Positions 25,516-34,957 of a stretch of DNA of 51,411 bases are shown here, piece by piece. The DNA is taken from positions 1 to 51,411 of the forward strand of contig JABFGG010000026.1 in assembly GCA_013112575.1 (NCBI GenBank), written 5' to 3'. Origin of the DNA: Chloroflexota bacterium (GTDB taxonomy: Bacteria > Chloroflexota > Anaerolineae > Anaerolineales > UBA11579). Under the pieces are notes generated by a model, which was given only the letters and a program-made list of their open reading frames with translations, searched no databases and was not told the DNA's origin. Each line of letters begins with the position of its first letter. Position 1 is the stretch's first letter. The translations under genes and the position numbers were made by a program.

Positions 25516-27549
25516 CTAGGCAGGCTCAGCGACAGGTTGCGGTTCGACATTGAGCATCAGCAAACCTTCGATCTGGGCCAATACTTGCTCGTTGCTGAAG
25601 CCGGTTCCGGTGATGGCCCCTGCCGGACAGGCGGCCACACATGTGCCGCAGCCCTGACAGAGTGCGATGTTGATCTCTGAAAGCTCGGTTTCTGCGTCGT
25701 ATGAGATGGCATTAAAGGGACAGAGGTCGTTGCAGATACGACAGCCGGAACATTGTTCGGCGATGACGGTCGCGCGTACCGGCTCCAGGGCCAGTTCGCC
25801 CATTTCTATGTAAGAAAGGATACGGGCAGCGGCGGCAGAGCCTTGCGAAACCGTGGCGGGTATGTCTTTAGGGCCGGTAGAGCAGCCTGCAATGAAGACA
25901 CCCTCGGTCATGGTAGCGACGGGGTCGAGCTTGGGGTGTTTCTCGGTGAACCAGCCATTGGCGCTACAGGCAATGCCGAATTTCTTGGCCGTCTCGTAAG
26001 CATCCGTGCGGGGTTCCAGCGCGGCTGATAGGATAACCATGTCAACCGGAATGCGGCGTTGCTGACCGGCCAGGGTGTCTTCCACCTGGACAATGAGCTT
26101 GCCTTCTTCGCCCGGCAGACGGGCAGCATCAGTCACTTCAGCGACACGCCCTCGCACGAAGCGGGTGCCTTCATCCAATACCCGCTGGTAAAACTCGTCG
26201 TACTCTTTGGCAGGGGTGCGGATGTCAATGTAGAAATTGAAGACCTCGGCCCCGGTACGCTCATGCACAAGGTGGGCGAACTTGAGACTCTGCATACAGC
26301 AGATGGAAGAGCAGTAGTTGTTGAAGTTGCGGTCACGACTGCCCACACAATGTACGATTCCGACGGATTTTGGTGCAGTCACCCCATCGCGCAGGACGAT
26401 GTCGCCGTCGGTTGGTCCGGCGGCGTTGGTCATGCGCTCAAATTCGAGGCTCGTGAAAACGTTAGCCAGGCGACCGTAACCATACTGTGGGATACGGCGG
26501 GCATCAAATAAATCGTAGCCTGTCGCCAGGACGATATTGCCCACGTTGACAGTGATGACCTCGTCCTCGTCCTCAAAGTTGATGGCTTCGGTGGGGCAGA
26601 ACTTCTCGCAGGCTTTGCAGCTGCCCTTTTCAAAGTAAGTGCAGTTATCGTGGTCAATGACCGGATATTTGGGCACAGCCTGTTCGAAGGGGGTATAGAT
26701 GGCCTTGCGATAACCCAGGCCAACCTCGAATTTGTCGTCGATGACTTTCTTGGGACATTTCTGCCAGCAGATACCACAACCGGTGCAGTCTTCGTTAATG
26801 ACATAGCTGGCCTTCTTGCGGATGGTGACGGCAAAGTTGCCAACGTAGCCTTCCACCTTCTCGACTTCGCTCCAGGTGAGCAGTTCGATATTGGGATGTA
26901 CGCCCACCTCGCTCATGCGGGGGGTGAGGATACAGGCCGAACAGTCGAGGGTGGGGAAGGTCTTGTCGAACTGAGCCATGTGCCCACCGATGGAGGGTTC
27001 GCGTTCCACCAGATAGACCGGATGGCCTGCGTTGGCAATCTCCAGCGCGGACTGGATGCCGGCGATGCCACCGCCAACGATCAGAGTGGCTTCCTCGATG
27101 GGTACGCGGAATGGTTCGAGAGACTCGTGTTCCTTAACCCGTTCGACAGCCCCAGAGATCATGGCCTTGGCTTTTTCGGTGGCGATGGCTTTGTTGGTGT
27201 GCACCCAGGAGACCTGCTCGCGGATGGAAGCCATCTCACACAGGTAGGGGTTGAGGCCGCCACGCTCAGTGGCATTGCGGAAGGTCTTCTCGTGCAGGTG
27301 GGGCGAACAGGCTGCCACAACCACACGGTCGAGGCCTTCGCGCTCGATGTCCTTCTGGATCAATTCCTGACCCAGGTCGGAGCACATGAATTTGTAGTCC
27401 TTGCCAACCACAACGCCGCGGTCGCCAAGGGCATCCTTGGCCCATTCGGAAACGTGCTCAACGTCGACAACGCCAGCGATGTTGGTGCCGCAATGGCAAA
27501 CGTAGACGCCAATGCGGTGTCCGTTGGTTTGGGCTTCTTCACCGGTCAT
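25516..27549 (-). CDS. hdrA: HdrA-like flavoprotein, bifurcating subunit
   Basis: 677 residues. An N-terminal domain with YVCHCGTNIAG; FAD-binding GGGIAGIQSALEIANAG; the HdrA-specific cluster region LDCSACILTPRMSEVG; then ferredoxin motifs CTGCGICWQKCPKK, CTYFEKGSCKACEKFCP, and, near the C-terminus, CSGCRICNDLCP and CQGCGTCVAACP. The family uses its FAD to split electron pairs between ferredoxin and a higher-potential acceptor. Neighbours make it the hub of an MvhADG-HdrABC complex. ATGA overlap with hdrB. Confidence 0.93.
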   Translation of the reverse strand: MTGEEAQTNGHRIGVYVCHCGTNIAGVVDVEHVSEWAKDALGDRGVVVGKDYKFMCSDLGQELIQKDIEREGLDRVVVAACSPHLHEKTFRNATERGGLNPYLCEMASIREQVSWVHTNKAIATEKAKAMISGAVERVKEHESLEPFRVPIEEATLIVGGGIAGIQSALEIANAGHPVYLVEREPSIGGHMAQFDKTFPTLDCSACILTPRMSEVGVHPNIELLTWSEVEKVEGYVGNFAVTIRKKASYVINEDCTGCGICWQKCPKKVIDDKFEVGLGYRKAIYTPFEQAVPKYPVIDHDNCTYFEKGSCKACEKFCPTEAINFEDEDEVITVNVGNIVLATGYDLFDARRIPQYGYGRLANVFTSLEFERMTNAAGPTDGDIVLRDGVTAPKSVGIVHCVGSRDRNFNNYCSSICCMQSLKFAHLVHERTGAEVFNFYIDIRTPAKEYDEFYQRVLDEGTRFVRGRVAEVTDAARLPGEEGKLIVQVEDTLAGQQRRIPVDMVILSAALEPRTDAYETAKKFGIACSANGWFTEKHPKLDPVATMTEGVFIAGCSTGPKDIPATVSQGSAAAARILSYIEMGELALEPVRATVIAEQCSGCRICNDLCPFNAISYDAETELSEINIALCQGCGTCVAACPAGAITGTGFSNEQVLAQIEGLLMLNVEPQPVAEPA

Positions 27550-28541
27550 TTCGAGCCTCCGTTAAAACGAGTTGACACTTGCGGCATGGGTAGCCCCTCT
27601 TCTTTTTTCTTCTTACGGCGCGGCTTGCCCTTTTCTGGAACTTCGTCGGGCACAGGAGCACCGATCTTTGCCAGGGCCTGCTTGGCACTGACGAATTCCC
27701 TGCCAATGCCTAACTCCTCCGGCTCGATGCCAAAGGCTAGCCCCATCAATTGGGTGAAGTAGAGGATGGGCATGACGTAATCGGTATCGAAATGGTTGTT
27801 CATCTCGATCTGGTAAGCGTCGAGGTTGAGTTGACACATGGGACAAAGTGTGACCAGGATATCGGCTTCGTAGTGGGTAGCGCCATAGATCAAGCGTCGG
27901 ATCAACTCATAGGCAACGTCGGAACTGATCTGGGTCATGTGGCCGGAACAGCAGTGGGTTTTCATGGGGAAGTCAATGACTTCGGCCCCCAGGGCCTCCA
28001 TCAATTCTTCGAGGACAGTGGGGTACTCGGGGCTGTTCCAGCGCTGGTTGACGTCCGGCCGGACGATCATGCAGCCGTAATAGGCAGCTACTTTCAGCCC
28101 CTCGAGCGGGTTGGTGACAAGATTTTTGATCCTATCCATGCCGACGTCGTTGTAGATGATGTCCAGCAAATGGCGCACCTGAATGCTGCCTGCATCGTAG
28201 TGCAGATCGCCTTCGGCCAGGGCGGTGTTGACCTTGTTATTCAATTCCTCGTCAGTGCGCATGTAGTTCTCAGTCTTTTCAAGATTGAGATAACATGCAC
28301 TGCAGGCAGCCATGACAGTGTCGCTGCCGTTTGATTGTTGCTGGGCCAATGCCAGGTTGCGCCCTACTAAGGCATGGGCTGGGGCGCGATAAACGGACAT
28401 ATATTCGGTTGCCCCACAGCAGTTCCAATCCTCAACTTCCTGGAGTTCCATGGTGAGCTTTTCTTGTATGGCAGCCAATGAATCCAGGTAGGGACGGGCG
28501 CTGCGATGCAGTGAACAGCCGGGATAAAACATGTATTTCAT
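27546..28541 (-). CDS. hdrB: HdrB-like subunit (two CCG domains)
   Basis: 331 residues. CCG domain 1: WNCCGATEYMS with ACSACYLN; domain 2: YYGCMI, HCCSGHM and LCPMCQLN. These bind the unusual non-cubane [4Fe-4S] clusters that reduce heterodisulfide in methanogens. Bacteria without CoM/CoB use such subunits for other acceptors. An extra C-terminal basic tail (KGKPRRKKKKEEG) of about 35 residues extends past the family core. Four-base overlaps on both sides. Confidence 0.92.
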   Translation of the reverse strand: MKYMFYPGCSLHRSARPYLDSLAAIQEKLTMELQEVEDWNCCGATEYMSVYRAPAHALVGRNLALAQQQSNGSDTVMAACSACYLNLEKTENYMRTDEELNNKVNTALAEGDLHYDAGSIQVRHLLDIIYNDVGMDRIKNLVTNPLEGLKVAAYYGCMIVRPDVNQRWNSPEYPTVLEELMEALGAEVIDFPMKTHCCSGHMTQISSDVAYELIRRLIYGATHYEADILVTLCPMCQLNLDAYQIEMNNHFDTDYVMPILYFTQLMGLAFGIEPEELGIGREFVSAKQALAKIGAPVPDEVPEKGKPRRKKKKEEGLPMPQVSTRFNGGSK

Positions 28542-29140
28542 TGCTCGGCCTCCAATTCTTTGGCCTTCCAGAGGATGAGGCGCAACTGGCCGACATCTTC
28601 AATAACCTGCGGGGTGAGATCGATGCGCCCTTTGGCCAGCATGCCAACGCCCAAGGAGGCGGCGCGGGTCATGCCCATGGGCCGGTGGCGGATGTTGTGA
28701 CGGGTGGCCAGCCCCAATTCGAAGCTGCGCCCATATTCTTCCACGTAGCCGATGAAGGTCTCGGACCACACCTTGGCGGCATCGACCTGGGCCATACCCT
28801 CTTCGATAGCTTTGCTCTTGAGGGTGTACATGATGTCGGTGATGTGGACTTCCTGCGGGCAGCGCACCGTGCAAAGGTAACAAGAGACGCAATACCAGGG
28901 TGTATTGCTGCTTAGGGCTTCATCTTTTAGCCCGGCGCGCACCATGGCAAAGACCTGGCGCGGCGAGTGATCCATATCCGGTCCGGAAGGGCAGGAGCCT
29001 CCACACGTGCCACATTGAATGCACATGATCAGGCGAGAATCGCCCGGGGTATTATTTTCGATCCATCTTAAAAAGCTGGGCTCGGCCGTAGCCGCTTCAC
29101 CTTCCCTGACAGGGGCCGCTGGTTCTGCGGTGGTGTTCAA
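28538..29140 (-). CDS. hdrC: HdrC-like ferredoxin subunit
   Basis: 200 residues. Two [4Fe-4S] motifs: CIQCGTCGGSCPSGPDMD and CVSCYLCTVRCPQEVH, followed by a helical C-terminal region. It links HdrA to HdrB. The TTG start at 29140 is six bases after AGGAGG. First gene of the leftward hydrogenase-Hdr operon; the promoter must lie in 29141-29649. Confidence 0.92.
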   Translation of the reverse strand: MNTTAEPAAPVREGEAATAEPSFLRWIENNTPGDSRLIMCIQCGTCGGSCPSGPDMDHSPRQVFAMVRAGLKDEALSSNTPWYCVSCYLCTVRCPQEVHITDIMYTLKSKAIEEGMAQVDAAKVWSETFIGYVEEYGRSFELGLATRHNIRHRPMGMTRAASLGVGMLAKGRIDLTPQVIEDVGQLRLILWKAKELEAEQ

Positions 29141-29649
29141 ATGGCACCTCCTGAAAAAATCTGATGAAATGTTATCGAATTAGGGAAAATAAACATCCCT
29201 GCGAGATCTTTATTAGGAGATCACCACAGGGATGTGGGCGGCGAAGCAGGGGGGCTTTCCCCCGAATAAGATTAGGTTGTATAGACTTCTTCTAATGATA
29301 ATTCTAGGGGGATTCGATTTGTGAAAAAAGGTGCAAATGTCCCTTTTAGCACGGGCGTTTGTCCCACCCCGATTCTTCGCAAAAATACCCTATTTTTCTG
29401 GTGCTAGATTCAATGACAGCTATCCCAACGAATTGGGGACAAGTGTCACTTGTCTAGACGGGCTGTCCCACAGACTATATATATGGAATGTCGGTGAACT
29501 TGCCCACTCGCAGGAGCGGGTTAAATTCGCCTACATTTTCTAATTGCCCAGCATCATACTTCCATCGCGTCCATACTCTTATCAAATCGAAATACTCATA
29601 AGTAAGCACGTGTGTATTTCCCACAAATCCGGGGAGAAAAGGTGTCTAT
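29141..29649. promoter_or_regulatory. 509-bp divergent control region between the hydrogenase-Hdr and Wood-Ljungdahl operons
   Basis: No convincing gene. Near the left operon a composite hairpin (CATCCCTG 29194-29201 with 29227-29234; inner GATCT 29205-29209 with AGATC 29218-29222) and a GGGGG-CTTT-CCCCC hairpin (29250-29263) could lie in the hdrC leader. Repeated TGTCCC blocks (29339-29344, 29371-29376, about 29464-29469) surround a perfect palindrome at 29438-29454. AT-rich TATATATAT at 29476-29484 may be the -10 of the rightward operon. Confidence 0.5.
29438..29454. promoter_or_regulatory. Perfect palindrome, candidate operator
   Basis: GACAAGTG-T-CACTTGTC, 8-bp arms with one central base. 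It lies about 25 bp upstream of TATATATAT, where an activator or repressor of the Wood-Ljungdahl operon would bind. It does not match the FNR, CRP or Rex consensus sequences as I know them. Regulator unknown. Confidence 0.55.
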
Positions 29650-30045
29650 ATGAAAAAACTCACGCTTCAGCTACCGAAAATGTATGCGGATCATCACGTC
29701 GTGGAAGTGCGACGCCTGTTGGAGGAAATGCCCGGCGTCAAGGCTATCTACGCCAGCAGTGCATTTCACCAGGCCCAAATCGAGTACGACGGGCGGCAGG
29801 TCAAGGAAGAAGACCTGACCGCCAAACTCGAAGAGGCGGGCTACATGGGAGAAATGCCAATGGATGTCGAGCGCGAGGCGCACCAGGAAGATACGCCCTT
29901 CTTCCGCAAGACGGCAGTGATTGAACAGGTCGGCTCATCGGTGAGCTTCGCGCAGGAAGTCAACGGTCAGGGCAGGCCGCTGTGGCCTTGCCCAGGAGTC
30001 GGCACGCTGACTGAAATTGAAAAGGAAATGGAGGAGGTGGGCTAA
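29650..30045 (+). CDS. HMA-like small protein preceding CODH
   Basis: 131 residues. The N-terminal ~65 residues (KKLTLQLPKMYADHHVVEVR ... VKAIYASSAFHQAQIEYDG) fit the beta-alpha-beta ferredoxin-like fold of heavy-metal-associated domains. The metal-binding CxxC is absent; DHH sits in its place. The C-terminal part has PLWPCPGVG. AAGGTG lies eight bases before the ATG and the CODH gene starts two bases after the stop. It may be a chaperone or assembly factor for CODH/ACS; inference from position. Confidence 0.65.
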   Translation: MKKLTLQLPKMYADHHVVEVRRLLEEMPGVKAIYASSAFHQAQIEYDGRQVKEEDLTAKLEEAGYMGEMPMDVEREAHQEDTPFFRKTAVIEQVGSSVSFAQEVNGQGRPLWPCPGVGTLTEIEKEMEEVG

Positions 30046-30047
30046 CC

Positions 30048-32063
30048 ATGGCAAAGAAAAGACGAACCCCCGAAGAATATAGCAGTGACCCCGCAGCACA
30101 GGAAATGCTGATCCATGCCGAAGAGATCGGTATTGGCACAGCTTTTACCCGCGCGGACGACATGGCGCCCTGCAACGTTGGCGGGGCAGGCATGTGCTGC
30201 AAATTATGCGGCATGGGCCCCTGCCGCCTCACAAAAGACGGGCAAACCGGTGTGTGTGGAGCTACCATCGATACGATCCAGGCACGCAACCTGGTGAGGG
30301 CGATTGCGGCGGGTGGCGCTGCTCACTCCGATCATGGGCGTGACATGGCCTTCACTTTAAAAGCCGTTGCTAACGGTGAAGCGGAAGGTTACATGATCCG
30401 TGACATCGCCAAACTGCGCATGGTGGCCCAAAAGAACGGCATTGAAATCAAGGATCGGGCACCGGAAGAGATCGCTGATGAACTGGCTGACCTGTACATT
30501 GCACAGTTCGGCCAGCAGCGGGGCGAAGTTGTACTCATGAAAAACGCCCCCGAAAAACGGCAGAAGATATGGCGGGAACAAAACGTTCTGCCGCGCGGTA
30601 TCGACCGTGAAGTGGTCGAGGCCTTGCATCGTACCCACATCGGCGATGACCAGGACCCGGAACACCTCCTCAACCATGCTGTACGTACTGCGTTAGCGGA
30701 TGGTTGGGGCGGCAGCATGATCGCCACGGACATCTCCGACATCCTGTTTGGCACACCTGCGCCTATCCTGGGGCAGGCCAACCTGGGCGTGCTGAAAGAT
30801 GACATGGTCAATGTGGTGGTGCACGGCCACGAACCTACCCTCAGCGAGATGATTGTGGCCGCTTCTCAAGACCCGGAGATCATCGAGTATGCCAAAGCCG
30901 CCGGTGCTAAAGGGGTCAACCTCTCCGGCATTTGCTGCACGGCCAACGAGATCCTCATGCGCCAGGGCATCCCGGCAGCAGGCAACTTCCTGCACCAGGA
31001 ACTGTCCATCCTGACCGGGGCCGTGGAAGCTATGGTGGTGGACGTGCAGTGCATCATGCAGGCACTGGTTGGACTGGCAGAGAATTTCCATACGATGGTG
31101 ATCACGACCTCTCCCAAGGTCAAGCTCAAGGGAGCCACGCACATCGAATTCGATGAGCACAAAGCCCTGACCATCGCCAAAGAAATTCTTAAGACATCCA
31201 TCGACAACTACAAGAACCGCGGCAAGACCAAGATCCCGCAACACACCGAAAAACTGATCCCCGGTTTCTCACATGAATACATCAATTACATGCTGGGAGG
31301 CAGCTACCGGGCTTCTTTCCGCCCGTTGAATGATGCCATCATGTCGGGCCGCATCCGCGGCGTAGCTGCCATCGTGGGCTGCAACAACCCGCGCAGCACC
31401 CAGGATTATCTGCACACCTACGTCACCAAGAAGATGCTCGAAGAAGATGTGCTGGTGGTCGAGACCGGGTGCGGTGCAATCGCTGCTGCCAAACTCGGCC
31501 TGTTACTCGGTGAAGCAGGACTGGACCAGGTGGGTCCCGGTCTGAGCGAGGTCTGTGAAACGATAGGCATCCCGCCTGTGCTGCACATGGGCTCTTGCGT
31601 CGATAACACCCGCATCCTCACCGTGCTTACCCAGATGGTGGAAGAGGGTGGCCTGGGTGATGACATCGACCAGATACCGGCTGTCGGGTTGGCCCCTGAA
31701 TGGATGAGCGAAAAAGCGCTGGCCATTGGCACTTATTGTGTGGCCTCAGGCGCTTACGTGATGTTCGGTGGCGCTTCCCCAGTTAGTGGTATGCCCAACC
31801 GGATGGAAGACAGCGCCATCGTCTCGAAGTACATCAGCGAAGGCTGGGAAGATATCTACGGCGGCAAGCTGGAGTTCGTCCCTGATCCTGATGAGATGAT
31901 CGAGAAGACGCTGAAGCACATCGATGCCAAACGCGCTGCCCTGGGCTTGCCTGCCCACGATCCATCACGCTTCGGCCGTGGTGGTGACGAGCGCATGCGT
32001 GAACTTGAAGAATTACCGCTGGAAGAACGCCAGGCTGCCTTGTACGGCGCTCCGGCAGATTAG
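30048..32063 (+). CDS. cooS/acsA: Ni-containing carbon monoxide dehydrogenase catalytic subunit
   Basis: 671 residues. D- and B-cluster cysteines lie at C42, C50, C51, C54, C59 and C70 (PCNVGGAGMCCKLCGMGPCR). C-cluster motifs: HGHEPTLSEM, LSGICCTANEIL, VDVQCIM, VGCNNPRS, TGCGAIAAAKLG and MGSCVDNTR. It reduces CO2 to CO (or the reverse) and, with AcsB following after nine bases, forms the bifunctional CODH/ACS. Confidence 0.97.
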   Translation: MAKKRRTPEEYSSDPAAQEMLIHAEEIGIGTAFTRADDMAPCNVGGAGMCCKLCGMGPCRLTKDGQTGVCGATIDTIQARNLVRAIAAGGAAHSDHGRDMAFTLKAVANGEAEGYMIRDIAKLRMVAQKNGIEIKDRAPEEIADELADLYIAQFGQQRGEVVLMKNAPEKRQKIWREQNVLPRGIDREVVEALHRTHIGDDQDPEHLLNHAVRTALADGWGGSMIATDISDILFGTPAPILGQANLGVLKDDMVNVVVHGHEPTLSEMIVAASQDPEIIEYAKAAGAKGVNLSGICCTANEILMRQGIPAAGNFLHQELSILTGAVEAMVVDVQCIMQALVGLAENFHTMVITTSPKVKLKGATHIEFDEHKALTIAKEILKTSIDNYKNRGKTKIPQHTEKLIPGFSHEYINYMLGGSYRASFRPLNDAIMSGRIRGVAAIVGCNNPRSTQDYLHTYVTKKMLEEDVLVVETGCGAIAAAKLGLLLGEAGLDQVGPGLSEVCETIGIPPVLHMGSCVDNTRILTVLTQMVEEGGLGDDIDQIPAVGLAPEWMSEKALAIGTYCVASGAYVMFGGASPVSGMPNRMEDSAIVSKYISEGWEDIYGGKLEFVPDPDEMIEKTLKHIDAKRAALGLPAHDPSRFGRGGDERMRELEELPLEERQAALYGAPAD

Positions 32064-32072
32064 GAGGAAACC

Positions 32073-34358
32073 ATGTCCCGATATATTGCTACCCGTGCAA
32101 TGCGTGGCGCCAACGCACTGGTCACCGAAGCCGAGATGATGCTTGACAAGGCTATGGTGGACAAAGGCGGCGAAACGAAAATCGAATTTCCCAACACGGC
32201 CTATTACCTGCCATTGATCTATGGCATGACGGGGGAAGCCGTCGAAACCCTCGACCAGCTTCAACCCGTGGTCAAACGGGCCCGTTCCCTGTTACACCCC
32301 TTACCCTCACAAGAACATTGGACGCCCTATCTCGGCGAGACGCTGGATAGCGGCATGGCAACCCTGCTGGCGGCTGAAGCGATCGAAGCCATGCGCTTCT
32401 CCTATGGCCTGCAACCCGAACCGCTGGCCGGATTTGAACTGGCGGGCGGCACAGCTTTCACCAGCCCGGATAATGGCGCAGGCCCGAACGGCGATGGCCA
32501 TTTAAACGGCCCTATCGATGATATCCAACTGCGTTCCTGGGGCATCCAGCTCGTGGACGGGCGCATGCCCGGCTTTGCAGCTATCGTGGGGGCAGCCAAG
32601 TCCAACGAGGTGGCGGTCAAATTGGTGCGCGAGCTGCAACGCCGCAACATCCTGACCTTCCTCTCCGGCAACGTCAATGGACGCAGCATCATCCACCAGT
32701 TGCACGAAGAAGGCGTTGAACTGGGCTACGACACTTACACTGTGCCCTTTGGTACCGATACACTCAGCGCCATCTATGCGCTGGGATTTGCCACACGTTC
32801 AGCCTTGACCTTTGGCGGTCTTAAAGCTGGGCAGGCGCGCGAAATCCTGATGTACAACCGCGAACGCGTTTTCGCCTTCGTGCTGGCACTGGGGGAAGTG
32901 GACGACCTCAAGTACGCCGCTGCCGCCGGAGCAATCAATTTTGGTTTCCCGGTGATCGCCGATACGGTCATCCCGGAGATCCTGCCCACAGGCGTGACAC
33001 AGTACGAACACGTAGTCAGTATGCCTTTTAATGAAATCGAAGGGGCAGATGACCTGGAACGCGCCGAAAAAATGGTGCAGAAGTGTATCGAGGTGCGCGG
33101 CGTGAAGGTCAAGATCGCCGACGTGCCCGTGCCGGTACCCTACGGCTCGGCCTTTGAAGGTGAAGTGGTGCGCAAGGCGGATATGCGCGTAGAGTTTGGC
33201 GGCAAAAAATCGCGGGCCTTTGAATACCTGCGCATGCTGCCGCTGGACGAGGTCGATGATGGCAAAATCGAAGTCATCGGCCCGGGCTTTGAGGATATGG
33301 ACCCGCAAGGCAGCATGGATGTCGGCATCGTGGTGGATGTAGCCGGACGCGAAATGCAGGAGGATTTTGAGCCGGTGCTTGAGCGCCAGATCCACTATTT
33401 CATCAACGGGGCTTCCGGTATCCAACACATCGGCCAGCGCGACATTGCCTGGATCCGCATCTCCAATACAGCAGCCGAGAAGGGCTTTACCCTGGAGCAT
33501 TTCGGTAAGATCCTGCATGCCCGTTTCCACGATGACTTTGGAGCCATCGTCGATAAGGTGCAGGTCAAGATCTACACCGAACCCGCAGATATCGAGACCT
33601 GGCTGGCGACGGCGCGTGAAGCCTACGACTATCGTAACAAGCGTCTGGCCGACCTGACCGATGATGCCGTAGAAGAGTTCTATTCCTGTACGCTGTGCCA
33701 GTCGTTTGCACCCGACCACGTTTGTGTGGTCAGCCCGGAACGCCTGGGCCTGTGCGGGGCTTACAACTGGCTCGACTGCAAGGCTTCCTTCAGCATCAAC
33801 CCCACCGGCCCCAACCAGCCCATCAAACTGGGCAAATTGGTAGACATGGATAAAGGGTACTGGGAAGGCACCAATGCCTATGCCAAACAAGGTTCACATG
33901 GGGTGGTCGAGGAAGTTGCCATGTACTCGATCATGGAAAACCCCATGACGGCCTGCGGCTGTTTCGAGTGCATTGTGATGCTGATCCCAGAGACCAACGG
34001 CGTGATGGTGGTCAATCGTGAAGACACCAGCATGACCCCGGCAGGCATGACCTTCAGCACCCTGGCTGGTATTGCCGGGGGCGGTATGCAAACACCGGGC
34101 GTGATGGGAGTAGGCAAGTTCTATCTGGTCAGCCCCAAATTCATCTCCGCGGATGGCGGCTTCAAACGTATCGTGTGGATGAGCAGTGTGCTCAAGGAAA
34201 GCATGGCCGACGAACTACAAGCCGTGGCCGAGCGCGAGGGCGATCCAGACCTGATCAAACGTATTGCCGATGAAAGCAATGCCACCTCGGTCGATGAATT
34301 GTTGGCCTGGCTGGAAGAACACAATCATCCGGCGCTGATCATGGACCCGATGATCTGA
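32073..34358 (+). CDS. acsB: Acetyl-CoA synthase (CO-methylating)
   Basis: 761 residues, slightly longer than the ~730 of Moorella. The N-terminal CODH-contacting domain is present, so it is the bacterial form, not archaeal CdhC. A-cluster ligands: CTLCQSFAPDHVCVVS and LGLCGAYNW for the [4Fe-4S] part, and the CGC motif in MTACGCFECIVM for distal Ni. It joins CO, a methyl group from the corrinoid protein and CoA. AGGAGG precedes the ATG. A strong hairpin follows the stop. Confidence 0.97.
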   Translation: MSRYIATRAMRGANALVTEAEMMLDKAMVDKGGETKIEFPNTAYYLPLIYGMTGEAVETLDQLQPVVKRARSLLHPLPSQEHWTPYLGETLDSGMATLLAAEAIEAMRFSYGLQPEPLAGFELAGGTAFTSPDNGAGPNGDGHLNGPIDDIQLRSWGIQLVDGRMPGFAAIVGAAKSNEVAVKLVRELQRRNILTFLSGNVNGRSIIHQLHEEGVELGYDTYTVPFGTDTLSAIYALGFATRSALTFGGLKAGQAREILMYNRERVFAFVLALGEVDDLKYAAAAGAINFGFPVIADTVIPEILPTGVTQYEHVVSMPFNEIEGADDLERAEKMVQKCIEVRGVKVKIADVPVPVPYGSAFEGEVVRKADMRVEFGGKKSRAFEYLRMLPLDEVDDGKIEVIGPGFEDMDPQGSMDVGIVVDVAGREMQEDFEPVLERQIHYFINGASGIQHIGQRDIAWIRISNTAAEKGFTLEHFGKILHARFHDDFGAIVDKVQVKIYTEPADIETWLATAREAYDYRNKRLADLTDDAVEEFYSCTLCQSFAPDHVCVVSPERLGLCGAYNWLDCKASFSINPTGPNQPIKLGKLVDMDKGYWEGTNAYAKQGSHGVVEEVAMYSIMENPMTACGCFECIVMLIPETNGVMVVNREDTSMTPAGMTFSTLAGIAGGGMQTPGVMGVGKFYLVSPKFISADGGFKRIVWMSSVLKESMADELQAVAEREGDPDLIKRIADESNATSVDELLAWLEEHNHPALIMDPMI

Positions 34359-34369
34359 TTATTAAAATA

Positions 34370-34398
34370 GGAGGAGTAGGGCTGAATCCTACTCCTCC
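34370..34398 (+). terminator. Intra-operon hairpin after acsB
   Basis: GGAGGAGTAGG at 34370-34380 pairs perfectly with 34388-34398 across a 7-base loop, followed by ATTCTTT. Likely partial terminator or mRNA-stabilising element that lets cooS and acsB be expressed above the downstream genes. Confidence 0.7.
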
Positions 34399-34421
34399 AT
34401 TCTTTACGGGGAAGTACTTTT

Positions 34422-34943
34422 ATGAGCGATGAACAATCCGGCCCCAAACTAGTACGCGAGTTGATGACCGTGGGGGTGCTAACCTGCCCCCCCGAAACAC
34501 CCATTGTTGACGTGACGCGCCTGCTGTTAGCGAAAGACAGCGAGGGCATGGTCGTGCTGGATGAGGAGGGCCACGCAGTGGGGGTGGTGACCCGTGACGA
34601 ACTGGTCACAGCCTATGCACAGGATGACTGCGAAACACTCACAGCCGAAAACATCATGCGGGCGGACGTGCCGCAACTGCCGCCGGACATCCCCCTGAGC
34701 GCAGCGGCCCAGATCATGCAAGACCAGAACCTGCGGGTGGTCTTTCTGATGCACCACGCCGGCGGGATCGAATATCCGGCGGCGATATTGACCTACAAAC
34801 ATTTATTGCGTCACATGGCCATGCAGGACGAAGAAGACCTGAGCGACCTGGGCATTGACGCTGAACGGCAAAGTCCCGCAGAGGCATTCGCAGAACGCCG
34901 GGATGAAGCGCGTCGTAAGAACATACCATCGGAACAAAGCTGA
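34422..34943 (+). CDS. CBS-domain pair protein
   Basis: 173 residues. Two CBS motifs: about 9-65 (LVRELMTVGVLTCPPETPIV ... VLDEEGHAVGVVTRDEL) and about 74-135 (NIMRADVPQLPPDIPLSAAA). A charged C-terminal tail follows. CBS pairs bind adenine nucleotides, so this may tune the CODH/ACS-CFeSP system to energy charge. Lies between acsB and acsD. No other domain is attached. Confidence 0.85.
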   Translation: MSDEQSGPKLVRELMTVGVLTCPPETPIVDVTRLLLAKDSEGMVVLDEEGHAVGVVTRDELVTAYAQDDCETLTAENIMRADVPQLPPDIPLSAAAQIMQDQNLRVVFLMHHAGGIEYPAAILTYKHLLRHMAMQDEEDLSDLGIDAERQSPAEAFAERRDEARRKNIPSEQS

Positions 34944-34957
34944 TTTTATAGGAGCAC

